From Bog-473 sp963807775 (GTDB taxonomy: Bacteria; Actinomycetota; Acidimicrobiia; Acidimicrobiales; RAAP-2): a DNA stretch of 64,000 bases. Below, in pieces: positions 19,287 through 27,885 of this stretch. The position numbers and the translations under genes were made by a program. The DNA lies in the NCBI GenBank assembly GCA_963807775.1, contig CAWECY010000017.1:744001-808000 (forward strand), written 5' to 3'. Within the stretch, counting starts at the first letter, position 1, and every line of letters begins with the position of its first letter. The notes below the pieces were generated by a model. That model made no database searches, was not told the DNA's origin, and saw only the letters and a program-made list of their open reading frames with translations.

Positions 19287-20830
19287 GTGCGATGTCGGGG
19301 TTGCAGCGTCGCTCCCGTGCGCTGGTGCTGCTCGTCCCGGTCGTGGTCGCCCTGGTCGGTTTCGTGACCTTGGGTGGCGCCGGCGGCGGGGCCGGTGCGG
19401 ACACCTCGCTGGTGGGCTACAACGCATCGTCACTGGCCATCGGCTCGCAATACGCCTTCAACGTGCCGGGTCTGGTGCCGTTGCCCAACGAGAACCTCAT
19501 TGAGGAGGACGTGCCGTTCGCCCGCATCAGCGTGGGCGATGGGCCGGTGGTCAACTCGATTGCAGCGCCGTACTACCCGGGCGATATCGCGGCGAACCTG
19601 GGCAGCCTGCTGCTGGAGTTCGGCGCGCCCAACCTGCCCGTCAACGACCCGCTCCTGGCCGAGAGCGACTACCCGTCGTCGGCGAACTATTCAGGGTCGG
19701 CCTCCTTTGGCGTCCCGCCGAGCCAATCCTCTCCGGCCAACCCCAGCATCTACTCCAGCAGCTCAGACGCGACGTCTTCGGGTGGGGACGCCACCGGGAC
19801 CGTCAGTGACCTCTCCTTGGACAACATGGCCTCGCTGTCTTCGGTCACGTCGGCGGCTTCGTCGGCGCTGGGATCGGTCACCGGCAACAGCGGGGGCGGC
19901 TCGAGCACCTCGCAGAGCCTGCTCGACATCGGGAACATCAGCTCGAGCGACAACGTCACACTCGGCAGCACCGCGATCACGTCGACGGCGACGTCTGAGG
20001 TCAAGTCGATCGACATCGCCGGGCTGGTCGATATCTCGGACCTCACGTCCACGGCGAGCGCCACCTCGGACGGCACGACCGGCACGCCCACTTCGACGGT
20101 GCACCTGGCCCAAGTGACGGTGGACGGTGAATCGGCCTACATCGACAGCACCGGTGTGCACATCCCCTCCACGGACACGCCCTCGGCCAGCATCACGCCG
20201 GCCCAACTGCAGGAGACGGTGAATGCCACCCTCTCGCAGGACGGCATTTCGATCCAGCTGCTCAACCCGACGAACACGTCGCAGGGCACGCAGGCCTCGG
20301 CCAATACGGGAGGCCTGCAGATCTCGATCTCGCACCAGTTCGACGTGCCGTTCATCCCCGGAGAGCCGACGATCCCGGTGCCCCAGCTCGGCAACGTGGG
20401 TCTGCCGGCGGGCGTCTACACGGCGACGACATCCATCACGTTCGGCCTGGCCGAGGCCAGCGTCGACGCCTCGGGCGTGGCCAGCGGCAACAGCGGGAAC
20501 AGCGGCAGCGCGTCCACTACGGCCACCACCTCGGCCGGTGGCGGCTCGCCGGTCGGCACCATCGGCAACACCGGCAACACCGGATCCTTCGGCACGGGGT
20601 CCTTCGACACCGGGTCCGTCGAGAGCCTCGGCGTGACCGGCAACAGCGGCTCGGCCGGCGGTGGCCCGACCGGCTCGACGCCCCTTCCGCTGACCTCGAC
20701 CAGCTTCCCCATCCGCGGCATCCCGGCACCGATCGGCTGGACGGTGACGGCCTTGCTGGCGTGCATCTTGGCGGCCTACCCGCTCCTACTACTGGCTCGG
20801 TGGCAGTTCTCGGGCCGAAGGAGGACATGA
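19283..20830 (+). CDS. Secreted Ser/Thr/Gly-rich protein with C-terminal membrane anchor, importer-linked
   Basis: I do not recognise a named family. The 515-residue protein has an N-terminal signal sequence or membrane segment (RALVLLVPVVVALVGFVTLG), a long Ser/Thr/Gly/Ala-rich extracellular part with regularly alternating strand-like stretches, and near the C-terminus a hydrophobic segment (IGWTVTALLACILAAYPLLL) followed by basic residues ARWQFSGRRRT, a stop-transfer pattern. Regions around residues 400-470 contain Asn-Ser-Gly repeats. It resembles choice-of-anchor surface proteins only in layout. It overlaps livF by ATGA and the next gene by ATGA, which ties it to the importer; a surface scaffold or ligand-capture role is inference. 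Confidence 0.75.
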   Translation: MSAMSGLQRRSRALVLLVPVVVALVGFVTLGGAGGGAGADTSLVGYNASSLAIGSQYAFNVPGLVPLPNENLIEEDVPFARISVGDGPVVNSIAAPYYPGDIAANLGSLLLEFGAPNLPVNDPLLAESDYPSSANYSGSASFGVPPSQSSPANPSIYSSSSDATSSGGDATGTVSDLSLDNMASLSSVTSAASSALGSVTGNSGGGSSTSQSLLDIGNISSSDNVTLGSTAITSTATSEVKSIDIAGLVDISDLTSTASATSDGTTGTPTSTVHLAQVTVDGESAYIDSTGVHIPSTDTPSASITPAQLQETVNATLSQDGISIQLLNPTNTSQGTQASANTGGLQISISHQFDVPFIPGEPTIPVPQLGNVGLPAGVYTATTSITFGLAEASVDASGVASGNSGNSGSASTTATTSAGGGSPVGTIGNTGNTGSFGTGSFDTGSVESLGVTGNSGSAGGGPTGSTPLPLTSTSFPIRGIPAPIGWTVTALLACILAAYPLLLLARWQFSGRRRT

Positions 20831-21495
20831 TGTTGGACGTACCAGAGAACCTGGAGATCCTGCGCACCGACGATGACGCGAGGTCCGACGACGTCGGGCC
20901 TTCACCGGTGGCCGCCTCCAGCGACCAGAACGGCCGGGGCGACGGCAGCGGTGGCACGGACGGCGGTGGCGGTGGCGAGAGCCATCTGCAAAAGGCCCGG
21001 CGCGAGGGCAGGCTGGACCTGCGTAACTGCTGGCAGGTGGTGGCCGGGTCGATCCTGATCCCGCTCGGCGTCGTGTTCATCCTGATCGCCTGGTATGGGG
21101 CGGCCCACGCCCGGGTGGTGCAACAGCAGATCCCCTACCTGGTCAGCGGGTCCTTCGTCGGGCTCGGCTGCATGGTCGTCGGCGGCTTCCTCTTCTTCGG
21201 GCACTGGCTCTACCGCATGTATGACCAGGCCGAGCTGCACCACGAGGAGCAGCTGCGCGCGCTCGAGGCCATTGCCATGTCGGTAGGCGGTGGTGTAGCG
21301 ACGGCGAGCGGCCCGGCCGCGGTGCCGGGGGCGGCCGGCGGAACCGGCGACGGGGCCTACTACGCCACGTCGTCAGGGACGGTGTACCACCGCGCCGACT
21401 GCACGGTGATCGCCCACCATCGCGAGGATCTGCGGGCGCTCGACCCGTCAGCGGCCGCGGTCATGCAGCCCTGCCAGATCTGCCGGCCGGGCTGA
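20827..21495 (+). CDS. Two-TM membrane protein with C-terminal Ada-like Cys/His metal-binding motif, importer-linked
   Basis: A 222-residue protein: acidic Gly-rich cytoplasmic N-terminus (~60 residues), two membrane segments (about 75-95 and 107-127), a short coiled segment (AELHHEEQLRALEAIA), and a C-terminal domain with VYHRADCTVIAHH ... MQPCQICRPG. The pattern H-x2-D-C ... C-x2-C resembles the small zinc-binding module found in the N-terminal domain of Ada and in some nucleases. The ATG at 20827 overlaps the preceding stop (ATGA) and follows GAAGGAGGA. It is the last gene of the importer operon. Function unknown; metal binding or redox sensing is plausible. Confidence 0.75.
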   Translation: MMLDVPENLEILRTDDDARSDDVGPSPVAASSDQNGRGDGSGGTDGGGGGESHLQKARREGRLDLRNCWQVVAGSILIPLGVVFILIAWYGAAHARVVQQQIPYLVSGSFVGLGCMVVGGFLFFGHWLYRMYDQAELHHEEQLRALEAIAMSVGGGVATASGPAAVPGAAGGTGDGAYYATSSGTVYHRADCTVIAHHREDLRALDPSAAAVMQPCQICRPG

Positions 21496-21760
21496 CGCCG
21501 CTCGGTCGACCGGCCGGCCGCCCATCTCCTGTCTGTCGCCGTCGCCCAAGCACCATCGACGTCACGCACGCGTATTGTGGCGAATGGGCTCGCGTGCTAA
21601 TGGCGCGGGCACAAGATGAAGTGGGTGGCCGGGAGTCCCGTTTGGGGGCGGAGTTTGCTGCGCCTTGTCGGTAGCAGCAGGGCCCTCTTGGCCACTGCCC
21701 CACTCCGGCACGCACCATGGGGACGGTGTATCGCCTGCCTCCGGCGGCCATGATGGGGTG

Positions 21761-22657
21761 ATGCAGTTCGTTCATGACGCTTGCCCGACGGCCGAGGCGC
21801 CGCTGGACCATCGGTTGTCGATGCGACTGCTCGGCGCGTCTACCGCGAGCCTGATCGGTTTCGGCCTCTGCTACCTGTTGCTCCGCCGCAGCGCTCCGGG
21901 CCGGCGCTTCGACGCGGCCGCATTCGCCGGCTCGCTCGCGTTCAATCCCTCGGATCTCGGCGGCAACGATCTCAAGCTAATCATCGGGCCCACCCTGATC
22001 CTCGCCCTGGCCGCCCTCGTGCTGATAGGCGCGATACGCCGGCGTTTCCTGTTGGGCGTCGCTGCCGCCGTCGCTGCAGCCGTCGCTGTCGGGGTAACCG
22101 ACTTCCTCAAGGATGCGGTCTTCACCGAGCCCGTTCGAGGCCACCCCCATACCTTCCCGAGCGGGCATACAGCCGTTGCGGTGGGCTGTGCCATGGCCCT
22201 GATGCTCGTCACGCCGTCGAGCTGGCGCGCTCCGGTGGCGGTGGTCGCCGGGGCGTTCGGTTGGATCGTCAGCGTCCAGCTCCAGATCGCCAGCTACCAC
22301 TCGCCAAGCGAAGTCATCGGCGGCGCTCTTCTGGCCTTCGCCGCGGTGACCGGCGTGTCCGGGCTGCTGGCGTGGTTCCGACCAGTAGAGCACCAAGCCC
22401 TCCGCTACGAATCGGTCTCCCTGGCCGTGCTCGGCGTCGTAGGCATCTTGGCCGCTGGCACCACCGGGGTGGCCCTGGCCCACGGTTTCGGGCGGCTCCC
22501 GATCGCCCTGCTCCCGGGGATCCCGCAGTCGCGAGTGGACCTCAATGAGTTCGTCGCCGGAGCGAGCCTGAGTGTGATGGCCGTCACCGCGTTGATGGCA
22601 ACCCTGCTTCTGCTCCTGCGCGGGACCCAGTTCGGCGGGCCGACCCGAGCAACTTGA
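21761..22657 (+). CDS. PAP2-family membrane phosphatase, motif variant
   Basis: A 298-residue polytopic membrane protein. The PAP2 core is visible as a lysine-led motif (KDAVFTEP), HTFPSGHTAVAVG (the PSGH motif) and SYHSPSEVIGG, where the second catalytic His is followed by Glu instead of the usual Asp. The first motif also lacks the standard Arg-Pro. The family removes phosphate from lipid phosphates such as undecaprenyl or phosphatidate derivatives. Start chosen at ATG 21761, but no strong ribosome-binding site is seen and the open frame continues to 21665. It is a single gene, convergent with the GFA gene. Confidence 0.72.
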   Translation: MQFVHDACPTAEAPLDHRLSMRLLGASTASLIGFGLCYLLLRRSAPGRRFDAAAFAGSLAFNPSDLGGNDLKLIIGPTLILALAALVLIGAIRRRFLLGVAAAVAAAVAVGVTDFLKDAVFTEPVRGHPHTFPSGHTAVAVGCAMALMLVTPSSWRAPVAVVAGAFGWIVSVQLQIASYHSPSEVIGGALLAFAAVTGVSGLLAWFRPVEHQALRYESVSLAVLGVVGILAAGTTGVALAHGFGRLPIALLPGIPQSRVDLNEFVAGASLSVMAVTALMATLLLLLRGTQFGGPTRAT

Positions 22658-22883
22658 GCACATCCGCGACGCCGACCCAGCCCCAACGGGTGCGCCCCAA
22701 ACGGCGGCGGCTGAAAAGGACCGTCGACTTCGCGGCATTTGCAGCGGTCGCCCGGTTACCTCTGGTGCCCGCAGACCCGACACACACCGGCAGTGGTCGG
22801 TTCCCGATCGAGAAGTGCATCGATACCGACCATCCGGTGTGACCCAGTTCGCCGGGTAGGCGGGGCACCTTGATACTCATTGG

Positions 22884-23312
22884 CTAGCTCCCGTGCACGT
22901 CTCCTAGCTGCTCCGCACCGGCAACTGGAAGAACCCAGGTGTGTCGCATCTCTACGTGAATCTCCATCGTGGGGGCTGGGAACGCCGGGTCCACGAAGTT
23001 GCCGACAGCCATTCCGAGAAGCGATGTCTGACCTTCGCGGATCCAGTACATCGTTGAACCGCACGTCGGACAGAAATAGTAAGTGACGGCATCCCCTGCG
23101 GCATTGCCAACACCATCCATCTCGAGACCGTTGTACGTCTTGGTTTCCCCTTGCACCTCAAGCTTTTCGTCAGGAGCGAAATACGCTCCAACCTGAAAGG
23201 CGCTGCCCGTTCGCTTTTGGCAAAAGTCGCAATGACAGGTAGCAACTAGGAAAGGTTCGCTCTCAACTGAGACGTGGACTCGACCACAGGCACATTCCGC
23301 AGTTCGCGTCAT
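22884..23312 (-). CDS. GFA/CENP-V family zinc protein
   Basis: A 142-residue protein with the complete zinc-ligand set of the glutathione-dependent formaldehyde-activating (GFA) fold: CACGRVHV at residues ~7-14, CHCDFCQKRTGSAF near 28-41 and YFCPTCGSTMYW near 80-90. Despite the family name, most members have no proven activity. The ATG at 23312 begins the homology; the open frame to 23417 is not conserved-looking. Base composition is less GC-rich than that of the neighbouring operons, which may indicate acquired DNA. Confidence 0.87.
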   Translation of the reverse strand: MTRTAECACGRVHVSVESEPFLVATCHCDFCQKRTGSAFQVGAYFAPDEKLEVQGETKTYNGLEMDGVGNAAGDAVTYYFCPTCGSTMYWIREGQTSLLGMAVGNFVDPAFPAPTMEIHVEMRHTWVLPVAGAEQLGDVHGS

Positions 23313-23459
23313 TGTCCAACGATCGCACAGACGTGGGCCGCCAGCAATCAGGATTGCTGTGCCCAGAGACTCCTGGGTAGCCCCGAACGCATCGGACCTG
23401 AGCGCACCTCGAGGCACGAGTGGGGCACCCTTATCCCGGGCAATGCAAGGACGATGGAA

Positions 23460-23972
23460 TCAAACTTCGACAACGGGCTTGTCGAACAACAGAAACTCCT
23501 CCTCGTCGGGAGCCTGAAAGATCCTTGCCCACTCCTCAAAGTGAGCCCGTGTTATTGGCGAGGCCATCCACTCACCAGACGTAGTGCGACGATCAGATCG
23601 CTCGATCAACTCATCCAAGGACGCATCGAGGTAATGCAGTTCGACTCCCACCCCCAATGCTCGCGCCCCGAGTCGTTTCTCGTCTCGTTCAACTCGAGCC
23701 CAGTGGCCCCACTCCAGAATCACGCTCTGACCTTGGGCGAGCAGCTCCTGGGTGAGAGCCCACAACTGACGTTCGATACGGACTCGAAACTCGTCGTCCC
23801 ACACATCTTCGCCTAGTTGAGTGACCCACCCGTCCTTATCCAGCCGGATGGCAGGGATCTTGGGTGCGAGCTGACGAGCGAGTGTCGACTTTCCCGAGGC
23901 TGGGAGCCCGCAGATCAGCACGAGTCGAGTCCGGGGACCAGCGACAAGATTGTCAGTCCGATCTGAGGTCAC
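23460..23972 (-). CDS. P-loop kinase (AAA/zeta-toxin-like small-molecule kinase)
   Basis: A 170-residue ATP-binding protein. Walker A is GLPASGKST at about residues 22-30, followed by a lid with conserved Arg residues (DRRTTSGEW). Layout and length match predicted kinases related to gluconate kinase, chloramphenicol phosphotransferase and zeta toxin. No antitoxin gene is adjacent, so a free-standing metabolite or antibiotic kinase is more likely than a toxin. It starts with GTG at 23972; the ribosome-binding site is weak. Upstream DNA holds short direct repeats. Confidence 0.8.
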   Translation of the reverse strand: MTSDRTDNLVAGPRTRLVLICGLPASGKSTLARQLAPKIPAIRLDKDGWVTQLGEDVWDDEFRVRIERQLWALTQELLAQGQSVILEWGHWARVERDEKRLGARALGVGVELHYLDASLDELIERSDRRTTSGEWMASPITRAHFEEWARIFQAPDEEEFLLFDKPVVEV

Positions 23973-23990
23973 GGAGAAAGGCTACGGGGC

Positions 23991-24070
23991 TCTGAGACGG
24001 CGGTCCGAGAAGGCCGGGACTCCGGCATAGTCGGGCAATCTGACCTTGCGTCGGGCACTCTGAGACGGCG
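23991..24070. repeat. Short direct repeats between two small enzyme genes
   Basis: TCTGAGACGGCG occurs at 23991-24002 and again at 24059-24070, and a related TCGGGCA-led sequence occurs twice between them (24031 and 24051). The repeats lie between the divergent kinase and phosphotransferase genes and may be promoter-region binding sites or a recombination scar. Confidence 0.6.
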
Positions 24071-24144
24071 TGGTTACAGGGCGCGATCCCTCAACACGGA
24101 CGAATGCGACCGGACCACGACACGTCGGTGGTCATCCCGCAATA

Positions 24145-24897
24145 ATGGCCAACTTGGAAGAGGTAGAGGTTGAAGTCGTCACCGCCCATAACGAGCGCGC
24201 GACTCTGCGTGTCGGCGATGTCTTCCTGAAGATCGACGCTGATCCAACGCGCACCAATGTCGAGGTCGAGGCGATAGCTATGGCGCCGATCCCGACTCCG
24301 GAAGTGCTGTGGTGGAAGCCGCCTGTGCTGGCGCTCGGCGCCCTCTCCGGGACCGCGCTCGGCCGCCTCGGCGAGCCGTCGACAGCGTCGTCGGAGGCGT
24401 GGGCCGCGGCGGGTGCCGCTGTCCGGATGCTGCACGACGCGCCGTTGCCTCCTTGGCCCGGCAAGAGCCTGGACGAGGTGGCGTCGCGCCTCGACGGCGA
24501 GTGCGAGTGGCTCGTCAGGAACGGCGTCCTTCCCGCCGACGTGGTCAGGCGCAACCGCCGGATTGCCGAGGCTGCGCTCCGGCCGTGGACACCGGTGTTC
24601 ACGCACGGCGATCTGCAAGTCGACCACGTGTTCGTCGATGGTGACGAGATCACCGGCGTGATCGACTGGTCCGATGCGGGCCAGGGCGATGCCTTGTTCG
24701 ACCTCGCCATCCTGACACTCGGACACCAGGAGCACCTTGGCGATGTCGTCGCTGGTTACGGCACCGACGTCGACCTCGATGTGATCCGCGCGTGGTGGTC
24801 GTTGCGATGCCTGGTAGCGGTCCGATGGCTGATCGAGCACGGCTTCGACCCGTCCTCGCCAGGCTGCGAGATCGCCGTGCTGAGATCCCAACTGTGA
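24145..24897 (+). CDS. Aminoglycoside phosphotransferase-like kinase
   Basis: A 250-residue kinase-fold protein (APH/choline-kinase superfamily). The catalytic loop is THGDLQVDHVFVDGD, with the base Asp in HGD, and the metal-binding Asp follows in GVIDWSDAGQGD. The loop has His where most relatives have the second-metal Asn, a substitution that may be a real subfamily variant. The ATG at 24145 is chosen over the upstream GTG at 24070, since homology begins just after it. Substrate unknown; not by itself evidence of antibiotic resistance. Confidence 0.84.
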   Translation: MANLEEVEVEVVTAHNERATLRVGDVFLKIDADPTRTNVEVEAIAMAPIPTPEVLWWKPPVLALGALSGTALGRLGEPSTASSEAWAAAGAAVRMLHDAPLPPWPGKSLDEVASRLDGECEWLVRNGVLPADVVRRNRRIAEAALRPWTPVFTHGDLQVDHVFVDGDEITGVIDWSDAGQGDALFDLAILTLGHQEHLGDVVAGYGTDVDLDVIRAWWSLRCLVAVRWLIEHGFDPSSPGCEIAVLRSQL

Positions 24898-25038
24898 GGC
24901 TGCACCGAGCCAGCCTCGGGCTCAGAGCGGTGCCCCCGAATCAGTATGGAACGGCCGGCTCCTCCGGCATCCGCATTTACGTGGATCATTCACTTTGTGC
25001 GGTGAACGGAGCCGACATACGGAAGGAAGGAGCCAGCC

Positions 25039-26142
25039 GTGTCCAGTATTGCCCACCGAGGTTTCGTCCACCTGGGGATGGACGTGTCGAAGGACTCGAT
25101 CGCCGTGGCGGTGCTGTCGCCCGATCGTGACACCGCCGAGGTCGACAAGATTTTCCACGACACCGACTCGGTCCGACGCCTGGTCAAACGGATGGGGAAG
25201 CCCAAGGAGATCTGGGCCTGCTACGAAGCGGGCCCGACTGGTTATGACCTCCAACGCTTGCTGACTTCGCTGGGGGTGCGCTGCGACGTGGTGGCGCCCT
25301 CCTTGATCCCGAAGGGCTCGGGCGATCGGGTGAAGACCGACCGCCGGGACGCCAGGCGACTGGCGGGGTTGCACCGGGCCGGTGAGCTCACCCCGATCGC
25401 CATCCCGACGCCCGCCCAAGAAGGAGTGCGCGACCTCTGTCGCACTCGCGGTGACATGGTCCAAGATCTCACCCGGGCCCGCAATCGGCTGAGCGGCTTC
25501 CTCCTTCGCCACAGTGTCGTGTGGCGGGGAGGGTCGAAGTGGACCGACCGCCATCGACGTTGGCTGGCCACGTTGTCCTTCGACGACCCGGCCATCGCAA
25601 CGACCTTCTCGCATTACATGGCCACGGTGAAGCTGCGAGACACCCAGCTCGAGTCGGTCGAGGCCGATCTCGTGCCGTGGTGCACCAAGGATCCCTTCGC
25701 TGACCAAGTCGCACGTCTGGGCGCCTATCGGGGCGTGACCAGAATCGGTGCGCTGTGTCTGGCGGCCGAGGTGTTCGATTGGCGTCGCTTCCCCAAGGCC
25801 CGACCTTTCATGAGCTTCACCGGCCTCGTGCCCGGGGAGAACTCGACCGGTCTCACCCAACGGAGGGGCTCGATCACCCGGGCCGGCAATGCCCACCTCC
25901 GGGGCCAACTCTGTGAAGCTGCCTGGGCCTATCAGCACAGCCCCAACGTCGGCGTCGGCATCAGAGAGCGCCAACACGGTGTGCCGCCCGAGACCGTGAC
26001 CCGCTCGTGGGCCGCGCAGGTCCGCCTGTCCCGACGGTTCCGCCAACTCGCTGTCCACAAGAACGTGCGCTCGGTTGTGGCTGCCGCCATCGCCCGGGAG
26101 CTCGCCGGCTTCCTCTGGGCCGAAATGGTGGCCGAGGTCTGA
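25039..26142 (+). CDS. IS110-family transposase (element 1)
   Basis: A 367-residue DEDD transposase. Catalytic acidic residues are visible in GMDVSKDSI, CYEAGPTG and KTDRRDARRL; the C-terminal Transposase_20 domain has YRGVTRIGALCLAAEV, and the conserved serine region lies in GLVPGENSTGLTQRRG. Length is normal and the frame is intact. The GTG at 25039 follows a GGAAGGAAGGAG site. IS110 elements lack clear terminal inverted repeats, so the ends cannot be fixed by eye; the non-coding DNA before 25039 and after 26142 should contain them, with the guide (bridge) RNA known for this family. Confidence 0.93.
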   Translation: MSSIAHRGFVHLGMDVSKDSIAVAVLSPDRDTAEVDKIFHDTDSVRRLVKRMGKPKEIWACYEAGPTGYDLQRLLTSLGVRCDVVAPSLIPKGSGDRVKTDRRDARRLAGLHRAGELTPIAIPTPAQEGVRDLCRTRGDMVQDLTRARNRLSGFLLRHSVVWRGGSKWTDRHRRWLATLSFDDPAIATTFSHYMATVKLRDTQLESVEADLVPWCTKDPFADQVARLGAYRGVTRIGALCLAAEVFDWRRFPKARPFMSFTGLVPGENSTGLTQRRGSITRAGNAHLRGQLCEAAWAYQHSPNVGVGIRERQHGVPPETVTRSWAAQVRLSRRFRQLAVHKNVRSVVAAAIARELAGFLWAEMVAEV

Positions 26143-26703
26143 CACCGTGATCTTCCCGTCGCTCAGCGCGCGATCGGCGCCGCGTCTGAGCGAACCCTCC
26201 ACGACGCGCCGGAGCACCGCCGCAGCAGATCCGATCCTCGCCGGCGTTAGGCCCACCATCGCTCCATGTGACGATGTCACGGGCGCCCCGATTCTGAGGC
26301 AACCACCTGCGAATGGCTTTACTGCGATTCCGACTCGCGTACATCATCGTGGCGGTTCTCCGATCCACTGCGCTCCGGCGCGTCGTCGATGGCTCGCTCG
26401 ACCACCACCGCCATCCGCACGGGGAAGACGGGTAGCAGCCTCCACCCCGACGTCAACACCGTTCGTCCTCACCCTTCGGGTTCCGGGCGCTCCGTGTTGA
26501 CCCCGGGGCCCCTCCGACTGCTCAGCACAATCGAGCGCCGCACCTCTGGTGCGTCGCGGTCAAAAGACAGTGAAAAGGACCTCCGCGGTGGAGGTTGACA
26601 GGCCGTTCCACATCAATCGCCGGCCTGGGGTGCGGTTGACGGCACGACGGGGGTAGTTCCTAGGGACAAGAAAGTCACGCTGGGTAGCCAGCGACCGACG
26701 ATC
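26143..26703. other. Non-coding stretch after the first IS110 transposase gene
   Basis: About 560 bases with no convincing gene; the short frames look like noise. The proximal part probably holds the right end of the element. The rest may be debris from earlier insertions. A GGTCAAAAGACAGTGAAAAG stretch followed by a GC-rich hairpin-like CCTCCGCGGTGGAGG (26580-26594) is the only distinctive structure. Confidence 0.4.
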
Positions 26704-27084
26704 GTGAGCGGCAAGAATATGGTCGTGGAGGAGGCTTTGGAAGGAGAGGCCCCCGACCTCTCCCACTTGTCGCCGGTGGAACGTGTCCTGTGCGCCGGAC
26801 TGATTCATCGACAGTGGACTCACGGGACACGGCGGGCCCGTGAAACTCAGCGATACGGCCCTGATGGACGGGTGAAGCTGTGTTCAGCGAGAGCAATCGC
26901 CCTGTTTGTCATCGTCTCCGCGCTCATTGGCGTGCCTCTTGCAATAGCCGGAGTGGATGCTCTAGCTGCGGGCTTTCTCATTCTCATGTGGATCTTGGCG
27001 GTCCTAGTCGTCCTACGTTCTGTTTCAGCCGCTCGTGCTGGTCGGCGGTGGCGGGAATCAGGCCACAGTGAGGGCGTCCGATAA
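26704..27084 (+). CDS. Small two-TM membrane protein of unknown function
   Basis: A 126-residue protein I do not recognise. The N-terminal half is hydrophilic (residues ~1-60, including VERVLCAGLIHRQW), then two adjacent membrane segments (ARAIALFVIVSALIGVPLAI and DALAAGFLILMWILAVLVVL) and a short basic tail. The GTG at 26704 or the in-frame ATG at 26719 could start it. It sits between the two IS110 transposase genes, so it may be a passenger or an orphan left by insertions. Reality is supported by the clean membrane topology, not by homology. Confidence 0.5.
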   Translation: MSGKNMVVEEALEGEAPDLSHLSPVERVLCAGLIHRQWTHGTRRARETQRYGPDGRVKLCSARAIALFVIVSALIGVPLAIAGVDALAAGFLILMWILAVLVVLRSVSAARAGRRWRESGHSEGVR

Positions 27085-27138
27085 AGGAGCGGGCGGGGGG
27101 CTGGGCGAGCCTTGGGTAGCCCAGTACGCCGGGATTGG

Positions 27139-27480
27139 TCACCTGATATGAATAACCAAATCCACACCGTCAATGGTTGCACCGGACGTCACGCTGATTG
27201 AGTCCAATGGTACTGCTGTCATTTCTCGGACCTTGCCGGTCCCGTCCTCGGACATTGCTTTGGGACTATGTCCGGTGGCTTTGTAGCTGCCGGGAGACAG
27301 AACAATCGAATAGATCCCGGAATCGTCCGTCTGAACTGAGAACCTGCCACCGTGCTCGTCAATAAATGTGACCGTACCTTGTACACCGCTCTCGGGTCTC
27401 GGTTCCGCAGTCGGCATCCCACCACGAGTGATCAGCGTCCCAACTACAACGCCCATTCGTCCGTCACTCGATGTGTCCAC
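27139..27480 (-). CDS. Carboxypeptidase-regulatory-like beta-sandwich domain protein, probably N-terminally truncated
   Basis: A 113-residue open frame whose sequence follows the pattern of a carboxypeptidase D regulatory-like (transthyretin-like) domain: GVVVGTLITRGGMP, then GVQGTVTF, FSVQTDDSGIYSIVLSPGSY and KATGHSPK. Such domains are normally exported, but no signal peptide is present at this start, and the upstream frame runs into DNA next to the second IS110 element. It is probably the remnant of a lipoprotein or secreted protein. It ends just after a composition shift near 27.1 kb. Confidence 0.55.
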   Translation of the reverse strand: MDTSSDGRMGVVVGTLITRGGMPTAEPRPESGVQGTVTFIDEHGGRFSVQTDDSGIYSIVLSPGSYKATGHSPKAMSEDGTGKVREMTAVPLDSISVTSGATIDGVDLVIHIR

Positions 27481-27885
27481 TGTTCCTCAAGGTAGCGCCG
27501 TAGCTGCAAGGCTGCCTCAGACCGCCGGGACGGTGGGACAGTGAGCATGGACGACAGCGCCGCCCGAACCTCACATGGACCGAGAGACCTCGGGCCAATT
27601 AGTCGGAAGGACTGTTGGCCGCCGCGCCGGCGATATCCCGTGATCCCTTCAAACCACTGATGTGATGAAGGAGCGCAGCAGCGCTGCTCCAGCGTGACGG
27701 AAACGGTGAGGCGCACCGGACCGGACGCCAATCACGAGGAGAGTCCGGTGGCAGCTCGCAGCATCGTCAAGCCCGGCACGCCGAAAGCCAAGTTCCCACG
27801 AGAGTCCCCCCGTCGACCCGGACCAGGTGTGGCAAGCACACTTGGGGTTGCGAAACCAACCCGGAGACGACGGAAGGAGACTCCC
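27481..27885. other. Non-coding flank upstream of the second IS110 transposase
   Basis: About 400 bases without a supported gene. A perfect 12-base palindrome, AGCAGCGCTGCT, lies at 27677-27688. The stretch 27690-27885 is open in the transposase frame but of biased composition and precedes a strong GGAAGGAG ribosome-binding site, so it is better read as the element's left end and leader. In IS110-group elements this is where a bridge RNA would be encoded. Confidence 0.45.

Noticed and set aside
22658..22883. Small open frame on the plus strand after the PAP2 gene
   Set aside because: Short, basic, no homology, and lies in a convergent intergenic gap; no good start signal.
23460..23972. Zeta-toxin of a toxin-antitoxin pair
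   Set aside because: The P-loop kinase fold fits, but no antitoxin-like small gene is adjacent and the protein lacks clear zeta-specific substrate residues.
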